Shown here: one piece after another, positions 10,130 to 19,108 of the stretch
Position numbering within the stretch: position 1 is the stretch's first letter
Layout of the letters: each line of letters opens with the position of its first letter
DNA from: Ciona intestinalis
Lineage: Eukaryota; Chordata; Ascidiacea; Phlebobranchia; Cionidae
Assembly (NCBI RefSeq): GCF_000224145.3
Contig: NW_004191391.1
Coordinates: 30,550-62,387, forward strand
Reading direction: 5' to 3'
DNA length: 31,838 nt
Notes under the pieces: model-generated
What the model was told of the DNA's origin: nothing
Databases searched by the model: none
The model's input: only the letters and a program-made list of their open reading frames with translations
Translations under genes and position numbers: made by a program

Positions 10130-10262
10130 TGTAAGGTGGGGTAAAAGGGTACATTCAAGCGAATCGTGTCCCAAGTTAACGAAATTAAAACACATGATGT
10201 TTTTAGCGATACCATAAGTTTGTACTATCATATCTCTTTTAATTGACAACATACTTGTAAAA
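10130..10262 (+). mobile_element. MITE family B, partial copy
   Basis: Starts gtaaggtggggtaaaagg. It shares tactatcatatctc and taattgacaaca with 14008-14185. The right end is lost where family A copy 10264 begins. Confidence 0.6.
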
Positions 10263-10263
10263 A

Positions 10264-10460
10264 TACAGCAGGGTGGGGTAAGATGGGACTCCTTTGGCAA
10301 ATAATATACAAATACCCTGATCGTGTTTTAAACAATTAACAACGGTATATAGGAGTTGTGAAGATACAGTTTTATAATTCTTTAAATGTTCTTTGTTTAC
10401 TACCAAATGGGACGAAAAAATAGAAAGAAAAGAAGCCTCATTTCCCCCCACCCTACTATG
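10264..10460 (+). mobile_element. MITE family A, forward copy
   Basis: Full length, abutting the family B fragment at 10130-10262. Intergenic. Confidence 0.92.
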
Positions 10461-11074
10461 TATTAAAACACAAGAAAAGTTATTTAACAATTCGCACAGC
10501 GGGTGCTATTTTTGCGATTCGCAAACGGACGAGTTAAGATGAGACCATGAGATAAAGTGTAATAATTATTTATCGAGCGCTCTGTCTTGTACAAGGTGTC
10601 GAATGTAGATTGTCTTCGTTATTCGATCTTTGGTTATTGATTACTTTCACGTTACGAAGTACATTAAACCGCAATGCATTACATATTCTTACTCTGAGTT
10701 CGACTTTTTATATAAAGATAAATGAAAACTTCTTATAATAGAATTTGACAAATCAGGCCACCTCTTTATAGCAATACAAAAACATAAAAATAAATGTCTT
10801 TTATAGACGGCGATTCGCGTCCGTGTGTATACGAAGTGCATTAAGCCACAATGCATTCCATGTTCCACGTTTAAAGTGACTTGCTGTACAAGGGAAAATA
10901 AATGACCATTTTAATGGAATATGGCCAAAAAGCGCGTTCAAGTTTTTAAATATCTTTCCTGAATAAATATTGTTTTAAAATATTTCTGTATGTCTGCTGA
11001 CTCTTACATTACATTATATTCTGGATAACTGGACATCAAATATCAGGAATATAAAGAAAGTCATGTTTCCAACA
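10461..11074. other. Intergenic, with a pair of degenerate repeats
   Basis: No gene seen. acgaagtacattaaaccgc (about 10655) and acgaagtgcattaagccac (about 10832) start two related stretches that also share gcattac/gcattcc and, more loosely, gcgattcgc upstream. Confidence 0.6.
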
Positions 11075-11270
11075 TATAGTAGGGTGGGGAAGGCGGGGCA
11101 CTCTTATATTTATTTTCCTCGTCCCATTAGGTAGTAAACAAAGAATATTTAAAGAATTATAAAACTGTATTCTCACGACTTCTATAGACTGTTGTTAACT
11201 GTTTAAAACACGATCAGGATACTTGGATCTTATGTGATAAAGGTGTCCCATCCTACCCCGCAATACTATT
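11075..11270 (-). mobile_element. MITE family A, reverse copy
   Basis: Full length; right end decayed to ccccgcaatactatt. Intergenic. Confidence 0.92.
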
Positions 11271-11338
11271 AGCAACAGCGAGCTTCGAACCTGTTCTTAT
11301 CGGCGAGAGTATATTTTAACCTATGTAAAACGACTTAT

Positions 11339-11820
11339 ATTATTTCTAACACCTGCCAATTTGGTGTGGTTTAATTTCAAACCTAAAACGATCAGCTACA
11401 AATTTATTCAAAAAGCCCTAAATGACCTAAAATGCAACTACATTGTAACCTATACGTAAAAAAAAAACATTTAAAAATATTCAAAGACAAACCAAACGCA
11501 TACACTAACTTAACTACAGATACTACTGGCAAAGAAACACGGGGAAACTGAATAACTTGTAGAACACAATGGATTAGAAATGCAGATTGCAAACGGCGCG
11601 CGCGGTGCCTTAATCAAAGGCGCGTGTGTTGGATATAGTAGTCTGGGGAAAGATGGGACACCTGTTCATTCTATTTTCCCTTCCAATTTGGTAGTAAACA
11701 AAGAAAATTCAAAGACTTTTTACTATGCTTTCACAACTCCCTTAGACCGTTGTTAATTGTTTATCGGGATATTTAGATAATATGTGCTAAAGGTGTCCCA
11801 TCTTCCCCCACCCCACTATA
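11339..11820 (+). repeat. 480-bp direct repeat, copy 1 (left of the N gap)
   Basis: Starts tatttctaacacctgcc, includes the GC-rich cggcgcgcgcggtgcc and a whole MITE. Differs from copy 2 at only scattered bases. Confidence 0.95.
11634..11820 (-). mobile_element. MITE family A, reverse copy (part of duplicated segment, left)
   Basis: Small internal deletion after ttaattgttta. Belongs to the 480-bp segment repeated after the N gap. Confidence 0.92.
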
Positions 11821-11954
11821 TATTTGTTCCGATCATCTATTTGTACTGGGCGCTATTAAGCATGCGACGAAACGTTACTGCATATGAGTCATGGTAATAT
11901 TTTGCTCCGAAACGTTTTTAAGTCGGTCCGTATTTAATGTACCTCGTATTGGAT

Positions 11955-12004
11955 NNNNNNNNNNNNNNNNNNNNNNNNNNNNNNNNNNNNNNNNNNNNNN
12001 NNNN
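11955..12004. other. Assembly gap (50 N)
   Basis: Run of N, probably a placeholder of arbitrary length. Confidence 0.99.
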
Positions 12005-12490
12005 ATTATTTCTAACACCTGCTAATTTGGTGTGGTTTAATTTCAAACCTAAAACGATCAGCTACAAATTTATTCAAAAAGCCCTAAATACCTTAAAATG
12101 CAACTACATTGTAACCTATACGTAAAACAAACATTTAAAAATATTCAAAGACAAACCAAACGCATACACTAACTTAACTACAGATACTACTGGCAAAGAA
12201 ACACGGGGAAACTGAATAACTTGTAGAACATAATGGATTAGAAATGCAGATTGCAAACGGCGCGCGCGGTGCCTTAATTAAAGGCGCTGGTGTTGGATAT
12301 AGTAGTGTGGGGAAAGATGGGACACCTGTTCATTTTATTTTCCCTTCCAATTTGGTAGTAAACAAAGAAAACTCAAAGACTCTTTACTATGCTTTCACAA
12401 CTCCCTTAGACCGTTGTTAATTTTTTAAAACACGATCGGGATATTTATATATTATGTTCTAAAGGTGTCCCATCTTTCCCCACCCCACCA
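12005..12490 (+). repeat. 480-bp direct repeat, copy 2 (right of the N gap)
   Basis: Counterpart of 11339-11820, beginning exactly at the end of the N gap. Confidence 0.95.
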
Positions 12491-12491
12491 T
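12298..12491 (-). mobile_element. MITE family A, reverse copy (part of duplicated segment, right)
   Basis: Counterpart of 11634-11820. It keeps the bases deleted there. The next MITE begins about 6 bp later. Confidence 0.92.
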
Positions 12492-12496
12492 GAAAC

Positions 12497-12692
12497 ATAG
12501 TAGGATGGGGGAAGATAGGACACATTTTCATTCTATTTTCTCGTCCTATTTGGTTGTAAACAAAGAACATTCAAAGAATTATAAATCCTTATCCCCACGA
12601 CTCCCATAGAACGTTGCTATTTGTTTAAAACACAATCATGATATTTGGGTATTCTGTGCTAAAGGTGTCTCATCTCCCCCCATCCCACTATA
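12497..12692 (-). mobile_element. MITE family A, reverse copy
   Basis: Full length, head-to-tail with the preceding copy in the same orientation. Confidence 0.92.
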
Positions 12693-13137
12693 CATTACAT
12701 TGAAGAAGGCGAAATCACTACAATACCTACTGTGAACTCTAAATAAATAAACACAACATTCGAATATAGATTTATTATTTACATCACTTTGCTCGTAAAG
12801 TAAAAAGTAATCGAAGTTTTTGTAAAATATAATAGAATCAAACAAAACTATGAGAGGGGATAAATAGAATGTTAATTATTTATTGTTTTCTCAATCTGAC
12901 TTTTATAGTTTCGATGCAGTAAAAAAACAATTCACGCAGTTTAAATCCTTACTGTTAAAAATAGCGACCCAAGTATGTGAAGAGGAGTGATAATTATGGC
13001 TTAGAGTTTCTATTCTGATTGTTGTGGTCCCACAGAGACCGATTTGCAATCTGGGCCAAACCTGGCCCATTTTCCCCCATCACTCTGTACAGAATTTCTT
13101 ATATGTATTAATGATATTGTCTTTTAAGAGAAAGGAG
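12693..13137. other. Intergenic, nothing recognised
   Basis: No gene or known repeat. A small hairpin (gggcca-aacc-tggccc) lies near 13053. Confidence 0.55.
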
Positions 13138-13340
13138 TGGCCTTGGGCAAGACACTTAACGGCAATTGTGGTCACTAATGGGTTGTCCAAATTATCAACC
13201 ACACACAAAAAATGAAAAAATCTGAAAAAATTGTCACTCAAAAAGAAAAATACATGGTAACTCGTTAGCTGGCACGAGGTATATGAACACCCGTGTTAGA
13301 ACGACTGTCGTTTTCCGGCAACGCGAGGATAAAGCAAGTT
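13138..13340 (+). mobile_element. SINE core and tail
   Basis: Core with a small deletion, then tail; its attcattc end has expanded into the following microsatellite. Confidence 0.88.
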
Positions 13341-13342
13341 TC

Positions 13343-13432
13343 ATTCATTCATTCATTCATTCATTCATTCATTCATTCATTCATTCATTCATTCATTCAT
13401 TCATTTATTCATTCATTCATTCATTCATTCAA
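13343..13432 (+). repeat. (ATTC)n microsatellite
   Basis: About 22 repeats of a 4-bp unit with two interruptions, grown from the SINE tail. Confidence 0.97.
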
Positions 13433-13610
13433 TCAAATATAGTTACAGCTTTTCAGATAGACAGACAGTGAAAGTTATGTTTACTACTCCATTACATTCT
13501 TCTGATTCCTTTGTGTCGTCAACATCAGAAACTTGTTTTTTATTTTCTGCAAACCGACGCGCATAAACAATATACCCTGTATTTATATTATAGACATACC
13601 CAATATGTAT

Positions 13611-13690
13611 ATAGTAGGGGGTGGGGGGGTAGACAGGACACTTTAACGTGTAATATCCAAATATCCTGATCGTGTTTTAAACAAATAATA
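13611..13690 (+). mobile_element. MITE family A, 5' half fused to SINE tail
   Basis: Runs from the left end to gtgttttaaacaaataat, then changes to SINE 3' sequence at about 13695. Confidence 0.88.
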
Positions 13691-13694
13691 AAAA

Positions 13695-13780
13695 AAACTG
13701 TAAACAACAATCATCCACAAAGTAACATACTTGGTAACTTGTAAGCTGGTACGAGGTGTATGAAACAGAACACCCGTTAT
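13695..13780 (+). mobile_element. SINE tail fragment joined to MITE half
   Basis: Starts with aatcatccacaaagtaacat and ends at gaacacccgtt. Joined to the MITE half at 13611-13690. Confidence 0.85.
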
Positions 13781-13844
13781 ATTGATATAAATGTGTGGAC
13801 AAACACACATTTTAAAATCTTTTTTTTATGCCAACTACATTACT

Positions 13845-16796
13845 TTATGACACGTTTGATTCACCTGTTTCGATTAATACTGATTCATTCGTTAAGTTGC
13901 CTATCTTTCGTCTTTGGTACAACCGGTAACTGAGAGTTAAAGCAATCGCCCAGAACACCTTTCGTAATAAAATATACAATTTTTACTGTTTTTTAACAAA
14001 AATAATATAGAGAAGGGTGGGAGATACGAGACACTTAAGCACATATTGCCTAAGTTTTTCGAACTTTAAATATTTATGGCGGTTTTGGCCTTTGGAGTGT
14101 ACCGGGAATTGATACTATCATACCTTTATTAATTGACAACACCTCAAAGAAAAAGTCTATAGTCTTCCCCCACCCTACTATACTTTACAGACATTGCAAC
14201 TGTTATGAAATGTATATCAAATCAATTTACGTTTACCTTTATATTAGTTTGTTGCCCAACATTCGATCGTAAAGTTATATTCACCAATAATTTGGCTACA
14301 TTTCTAGCCACACAGAATAAAAAAGCGAAGAAAATGAACCTCACTCATTCATTCGTTCATTAGCCCGTTTCCGTAGCCAAACGAAAAAGAATCTTTTCGT
14401 AAAAAAAGACCCGAAAATTTGATTTGTTCGCATATCAGTACCTGTGCCATTGCATACAGTAATGGGACAATGACCATTTCGCCAATAATTTGAGGCGCAA
14501 AACCAGATAAGAGAATGATCGACCCTGACAGTTGTGTGTTTTGAATACCAGTTTCGACACAAACAGTTCTTCGTTGGTTATGATGAAGGTATAGCGGTCG
14601 GTACAGCGAAACCAGAGATGAAAGCCCTGTTAAACATAAAATACTGTGGGGTAAGATGGGACACCTTTAGCACATCATATCAAAATATCCTGACCGTATT
14701 TTAAATATTTAACAACGGTTTAGTGGAGCCGTGAGGGTACCGTTTTATAATTCTTTGAATGTTCTTTGTTTACTACTAAGTGCAATAAAAAATAGTACGA
14801 AAAATGTCCCATTTTCTCCAGCCTACTACAACATAACTTATTTGTCTCTTTGAAAACGAGAGCGAAGGTCATGTTATAAAAAGTGAGAGAAAAAAACCAA
14901 CAGTAAAACGACAGTCGTTAAATCACGCTATGAATAAAAGGTGTTGGAAAGAGCATCAGTTAAAATGCTGTTACGCCAAGGCTTGTTTAAATACATTTGT
15001 GTCAATTGGTATTGGTACGATAAAACTTGTACTTACCGTAACCTAATACCATTCCAACGAATGGCAGAATACAAGCTGTTACTATTTGGAAAGCCGTAAC
15101 AACAAATTGCGACCCGTAAGCGACAATTGAAACGACTGCAACCCCAGCAATTACTATGATACCGCCGATAGAGCATACCTACAAGGACCAAAGTCATAAG
15201 AATACAAAAACAAAAGGTAAAAACTGCATACCTTCAGTACAATAGTTGCTTTTGATGGCCACATGTAGCGAATAAAGATTCCAATAGCAATTGGGATGAT
15301 AAGTGTCGCCAATGTAATGCCTTGATAAATTGTTGTGTAAGATATAGTAGGGTGGTAATTTTTGTTCATGAAGTGGAAAGGATCCAAGCCACTGAATACC
15401 AAATAGCCAAAATACGTGGTCTTACTTCCACACATTTTATGAAATGGGGTGCAGCCGTTTGTTAATGTTGTTACTGCAACCGTACTGTTGTTCGCGTAAT
15501 TTTTATTGCAATAAAAAAATAAGAAAAAAAGATATAGTAGGGTGGGGGAGGTGGAAAACCTTGGCACGTAATATCCAAATAACCTAATCGCGTTTTAAAC
15601 AATTAACAACAGCCTATAGGAGTCGTGAGGATACGGTTTTATAATTCTTTGAGTGTTCTTTGTTTACCACCAAATGGGACGAGAGAGTAAAACGTAAAAT
15701 GTCCTATCTTCCCCCACCCTACTATAACACATATTGCATAACCTTTTTCAAATCTTCAGCTTTCCTTACCTAAAGTATCAAACGGTACAACCAACGACTC
15801 ATTGTATGTTTGTCCATATAGAAAAAGCAACAATGGCATCATCCCTAGCGCCAATATGCTCGAACAAGTTGTCATTGTGATACTGTTCAATAAAAACGTT
15901 ACGAGTTTTTTTTTACGAGTTTTTATCCTAATGTAATAAAACATATACTAGTTCACCTCAAGTCCATGTCACCATTCATCCAATACGTGGCAACGTTAGA
16001 TGCTGATCCTCCAGGACACGCTGCTTGGATGAGTAGTGCCAATGATTGGGCATCGGATAATGAAAATATGAGAATCAGAATGTATGCGATCAGTGGCATC
16101 AATCCTGAGAACAAATTATATACACATATATATATATATGTATATATATATAGTAGGAGATGGAACACCTTTAGCACATAATATCCAAATATACTGATCG
16201 TGTTTTAAACAATTTACAACGGTATGTGTAATTCATGAAGATATGGTTTTATAATTCTTTGAATGTTTTTTGTTTACTATACCAAATGGGAAGAGAAAGT
16301 AGAACAAAAAGGTTACCAATATTCCCCCACCCTACTCTATTGCGGAAAAAAAACGGTATAATTGTTTGTTCATTTTTATTAGAATATTAGAAATCAAATT
16401 AATTACATCGAAAAGAAGGAAATGGCAGTCGTTAAAGTACTTTATGGCTAAAATGGGAAAATATCGTTTAAAACTTAAACATCTTAAAACTAAAATCGTT
16501 AAAGTACTCTATGGCCAAAATAGATATCAACTAAAACTTAAAACATCTTTATCAAAATGCTTACCAAATTGACAAACGAAACCGGTAATAACTCCGGTTG
16601 GTCTTTTCAAATGCTTTTTGATCTTTTGTAGCTCGACAGCGCATCCCATGCCCACCATAATAACAGCGAGTAGGATACCGATCAAAAGATTGAGAACTAT
16701 AGTGAGAGTTTCAGTTTGAGGGGGCCCTGTAGCGCTGGTGGTGTTTTGTGTGGAATTAATAAACTCCACATACGTCGTGTTTTCATACATTTCCAT
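13845..16796 (-). CDS. SLC10-family sodium/bile-acid cotransporter-like protein, copy B (340 aa, complete)
   Basis: Tandem paralogue of copy A in the same orientation. Exons in coding order: 16796-16565, 16104-15957, 15882-15770, 15320-15232, 15178-15037, 14626-14442, 13958-13845, totalling 1023 nt. The five internal exons (148, 113, 89, 142, 185 nt) have exactly the lengths and phases of copy A; only the first and last exons differ. Marks: N-terminal sequons NTT, NST and NTT, GMGCAVEL, QFGLMP, CPGGSASN (107-114), MTTCSSILALGMMP, and CVETGIQNTQ with the Na+-site Glu and Gln at about 266 and 270. The acceptors of exons 4 (caag) and 7 (aaag) are weak, but phase and homology support both. Intron 3 happens to be open into exon 4 and should not be read as coding. 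Substrate cannot be told from sequence. Confidence 0.92.
14008..14185 (+). mobile_element. MITE family B: family A-like ends, different interior
   Basis: Starts agaagggtgggagatacg and ends cttcccccaccctactata, but the interior (gatactatcatacc, attaattgacaacac) is unlike family A and recurs at 10130-10262. A distinct non-autonomous family sharing the end motif. Confidence 0.65.
14641..14829 (+). mobile_element. MITE family A, forward copy
   Basis: SLC10-B intron 5. Its left end lies only about 15 bp from the exon 6 acceptor, so it probably covers the branch-point zone. Confidence 0.92.
15341..15355 (+). mobile_element. Solo MITE end
   Basis: gatatagtagggtgg alone, about 20 bp upstream (minus sense) of the SLC10-B exon 4 acceptor. 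Remnant of a MITE family A end. Confidence 0.6.
15533..15726 (+). mobile_element. MITE family A, forward copy
   Basis: Full length in SLC10-B intron 3, ending 43 bp from the exon 3 donor. Confidence 0.93.
16149..16340 (+). mobile_element. MITE family A, forward copy
   Basis: SLC10-B intron 1, following a (TA)n run. Left end shortened to tagtaggagatgg. Confidence 0.9.
16425..16560. repeat. Direct repeat in SLC10-B intron 1
   Basis: Two degenerate copies of about 65 bp sharing cgttaaagtact, tatggc and acttaaa-catctt, ending at the exon 1 donor. Confidence 0.75.
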
Positions 16797-16892
16797 TGCC
16801 TCTCAAAACCAAACACGTAATGGTAAATTTCTGTTAAAAGCTTGTCACATTCAAAATGTAACACTTATAAGGCATAGTAAACACTTATATTG

Positions 16893-17079
16893 TATAGTAT
16901 GGTGGGGGGAGATGGGACACTTCTTCATTCGATTTTCTCGTCCCATTTGGCAGTTAACAAAGAACATTCAAAGAATTATAAAACCGTATCCTCACGACTC
17001 CCATAGACCGTTGTTTTGTTTAAAACACGATCAGGATATTATGTGCTAAAGTTGTCCCATCTTTCCCCACCCTACTATA
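16893..17079 (-). mobile_element. MITE family A, reverse copy upstream of SLC10-B
   Basis: Full length. Begins 97 bp upstream of the SLC10-B start codon. Confidence 0.93.
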
Positions 17080-17848
17080 ATATAAACTGCGCGCTAGAAT
17101 TCCTGTTTTATGACTGGCCTTTGCTGCGATTTGGAATGCTAATATACGAACCCGGCATTAAATATCATGTTATTACTTACTCAGCAATAAATGTAATGAT
17201 AGGTAAATATTATTTTTACTATATAGTTCTAATTTCAATTGTTTCTAAATTCCTTTTAAGTGTTAGTTGTGTAATAATACTTATGTATTCGTATGCTAAA
17301 TTTAATCATAATATTTAAAGATTGCTTTAATAATGCGCGTTTACAGAAACAAATTTTTAAGTGTTATTTTAAGACAAGTTTAAACATATGAATATTAAAT
17401 GATTGTTAAGGAATTTAAAACATTACGACACATTACATAAATTCTCATTTCCAGGAATGGCAGAGCTATATATTTTTATCTGGCAATAAAAGTTTACGTT
17501 TATTTTGCAAAGCAATATTTTGACCGCTTTCAAATAACTTTAAATGAAAATTAAACCAAAGACCGAATCAATAAACGATAAGGTTCCTTCTTCAAGTTGC
17601 CTTTTTCGTATATAGGGAAAAGGTATTCTCTTCTTGGCAATAAAACTGTTAAAGTTATGACTAAGTATACTCGTTTCTTTTTGACTACCGTATGTAAAAT
17701 TTTACGAGTAGCAATGTAAGCATATAAGCCCAACGTCAGATGTCAGCGACCGCCAGGCCTGCAGTTCGACAACCTTTACGATATTTGGATTTCAAAATTA
17801 GGTTTATTTTACTAACCTTCATTCAATGACGCAAGGTATAGTAATATA
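17080..17848. other. Intergenic, upstream of SLC10-B; nothing recognised
   Basis: Single-copy-looking AT-rich sequence, the longest repeat-free stretch between genes. May hold the SLC10-B promoter, but no motif can be supported. Confidence 0.5.
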
Positions 17849-18044
17849 TATAGTACTCTGGGGTAAGACAAGACACCTTTAGCACATAATATCTAAATAT
17901 CCTGATCGTGTTTTAAACAAATAACAAACGTCTATGGGAGTCGTGCGGATACGGTTTTATAATTCTTTGAATGTTCTTTGTTTACTAACAAATGGGACGA
18001 GAAAATAGAAAGGAAATGTGTCCCATTTCCCCACTCTACTATAG
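17849..18044 (+). mobile_element. MITE family A, forward copy
   Basis: Intergenic, full length. Confidence 0.92.
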
Positions 18045-18410
18045 TATATGCGATATTTTTCGGTCTTACATGCACTAAACCTTAGTTGCCGCATTGGAAT
18101 TCTTAGCATATATTTTCCCATGCTTTGAAAATCAAAAAGTTCCGGGGTGATGCCATGAGTTTTTTCGCTTATAACTTTAAAATGACGTCAAAATATCACA
18201 AGTTATTTATTAATCATTAAGATTTAATATTAAAAACGTTGAAGTTAGTTCAAACAAAAATGTACGTTGAAACATCATTTCATTCATTTTACAATTAAAT
18301 AGCACACAATTAGTTATAAATTCATGGGTTTTACAAAATAATTTTTAAAATAGGAATATTTACCAAGGGGAGTTTACTTTGCGTGAAATATTTTTAAGGT
18401 TAAATGAGTT
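18045..18410. other. Intergenic, nothing recognised
   Basis: AT-rich, no coding or repeat signal seen. Confidence 0.5.
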
Positions 18411-18600
18411 ATAGTAGGATGGGGAAGATTGGAGACTTTTGGTACATAATATCCAAAAATCCTGATCGTGTTTTAAACAATTAACAACGGTTTATGGAAG
18501 TCGTGGGATTACGGTTTTATAGTTCTTTGAATATTCTTTGTTTACTACCAAATGGGAAAATAGTGTATAAAGGTGTTCCATGTTCCCCAACCGCCCATAA
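18411..18600 (+). mobile_element. MITE family A, forward copy
   Basis: Intergenic; right end decayed (ccccaaccgcccata). Confidence 0.9.
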
Positions 18601-18604
18601 CTTC

Positions 18605-18685
18605 TATTTTCCTTGCTTGGCGCGGCAACGATAGAGTTTTAACACGGGTGTTCTGTTTCACACACCTTGTACCAAATAATTATTT
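18605..18685 (-). mobile_element. SINE tail fragment, reverse
   Basis: Contains cgggtgttctgtttcacaca; degraded on both sides. Confidence 0.7.
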
Positions 18686-18789
18686 TAATGTTATTGCAGA
18701 CAATTTACCCAATCTATAAGGGACCACTCGGTTCTGTTACTAATCCGACAAAACTGAATTACCTAAAATTAAAACGACACAATTATAGC

Positions 18790-18980
18790 TATAGGAGAAT
18801 AGAGGTAAGATGGGACACCTTTAGCACATAATATCTAAGTATTGAGTTTTCAACAATTAAAAACGGCCTATGCGAGTCGGAAGGATGTGGTTTTATAATT
18901 CTTTGAATGATCTTTGTTTACTACCAAATGGAACAAGAAATAGATTGAAAAGATGTCCCATCTTCCCCCACCCTACTATA
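18790..18980 (+). mobile_element. MITE family A, forward copy
   Basis: Downstream of the LU/SMB gene; left end degraded, right end intact. Confidence 0.9.
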
Positions 18981-19108
18981 TATTGCGCTACAACAACTAA
19001 ATCTATGACAAAAAAATGATCTCAACGAAACAGTTGCTTCAAAACAAGCATGAAGTGTAGCACATACATAAAAATTGTGGCTAAATTTGTGAAGTAACCG
19101 CATGGACA

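Noticed and set aside
10239..10490. Open frames inside MITE copies (also 8443-8652, 16738-17049, 18921-19109, 24282-24638)
   Set aside because: They share the same residues because they are the same MITE read in the same frame; non-autonomous elements without coding capacity.
11937..12125. 62-codon frame across the N gap
   Set aside because: Depends on unknown bases; the same sequence left of the gap shows no gene.
13343..13432. Regular repeats considered as CRISPR-like or coding (SFIHSFIH)
   Set aside because: A simple ATTC microsatellite grown from a SINE tail in a eukaryotic genome.
15154..15567. 137-codon open frame on minus running through SLC10-B intron 3 into exon 4
   Set aside because: The upstream part is unlike SLC10 proteins, begins inside a MITE end, and would insert over 80 residues where family members have none. 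Exon 3 to exon 4 splicing in matching phase explains the gene.
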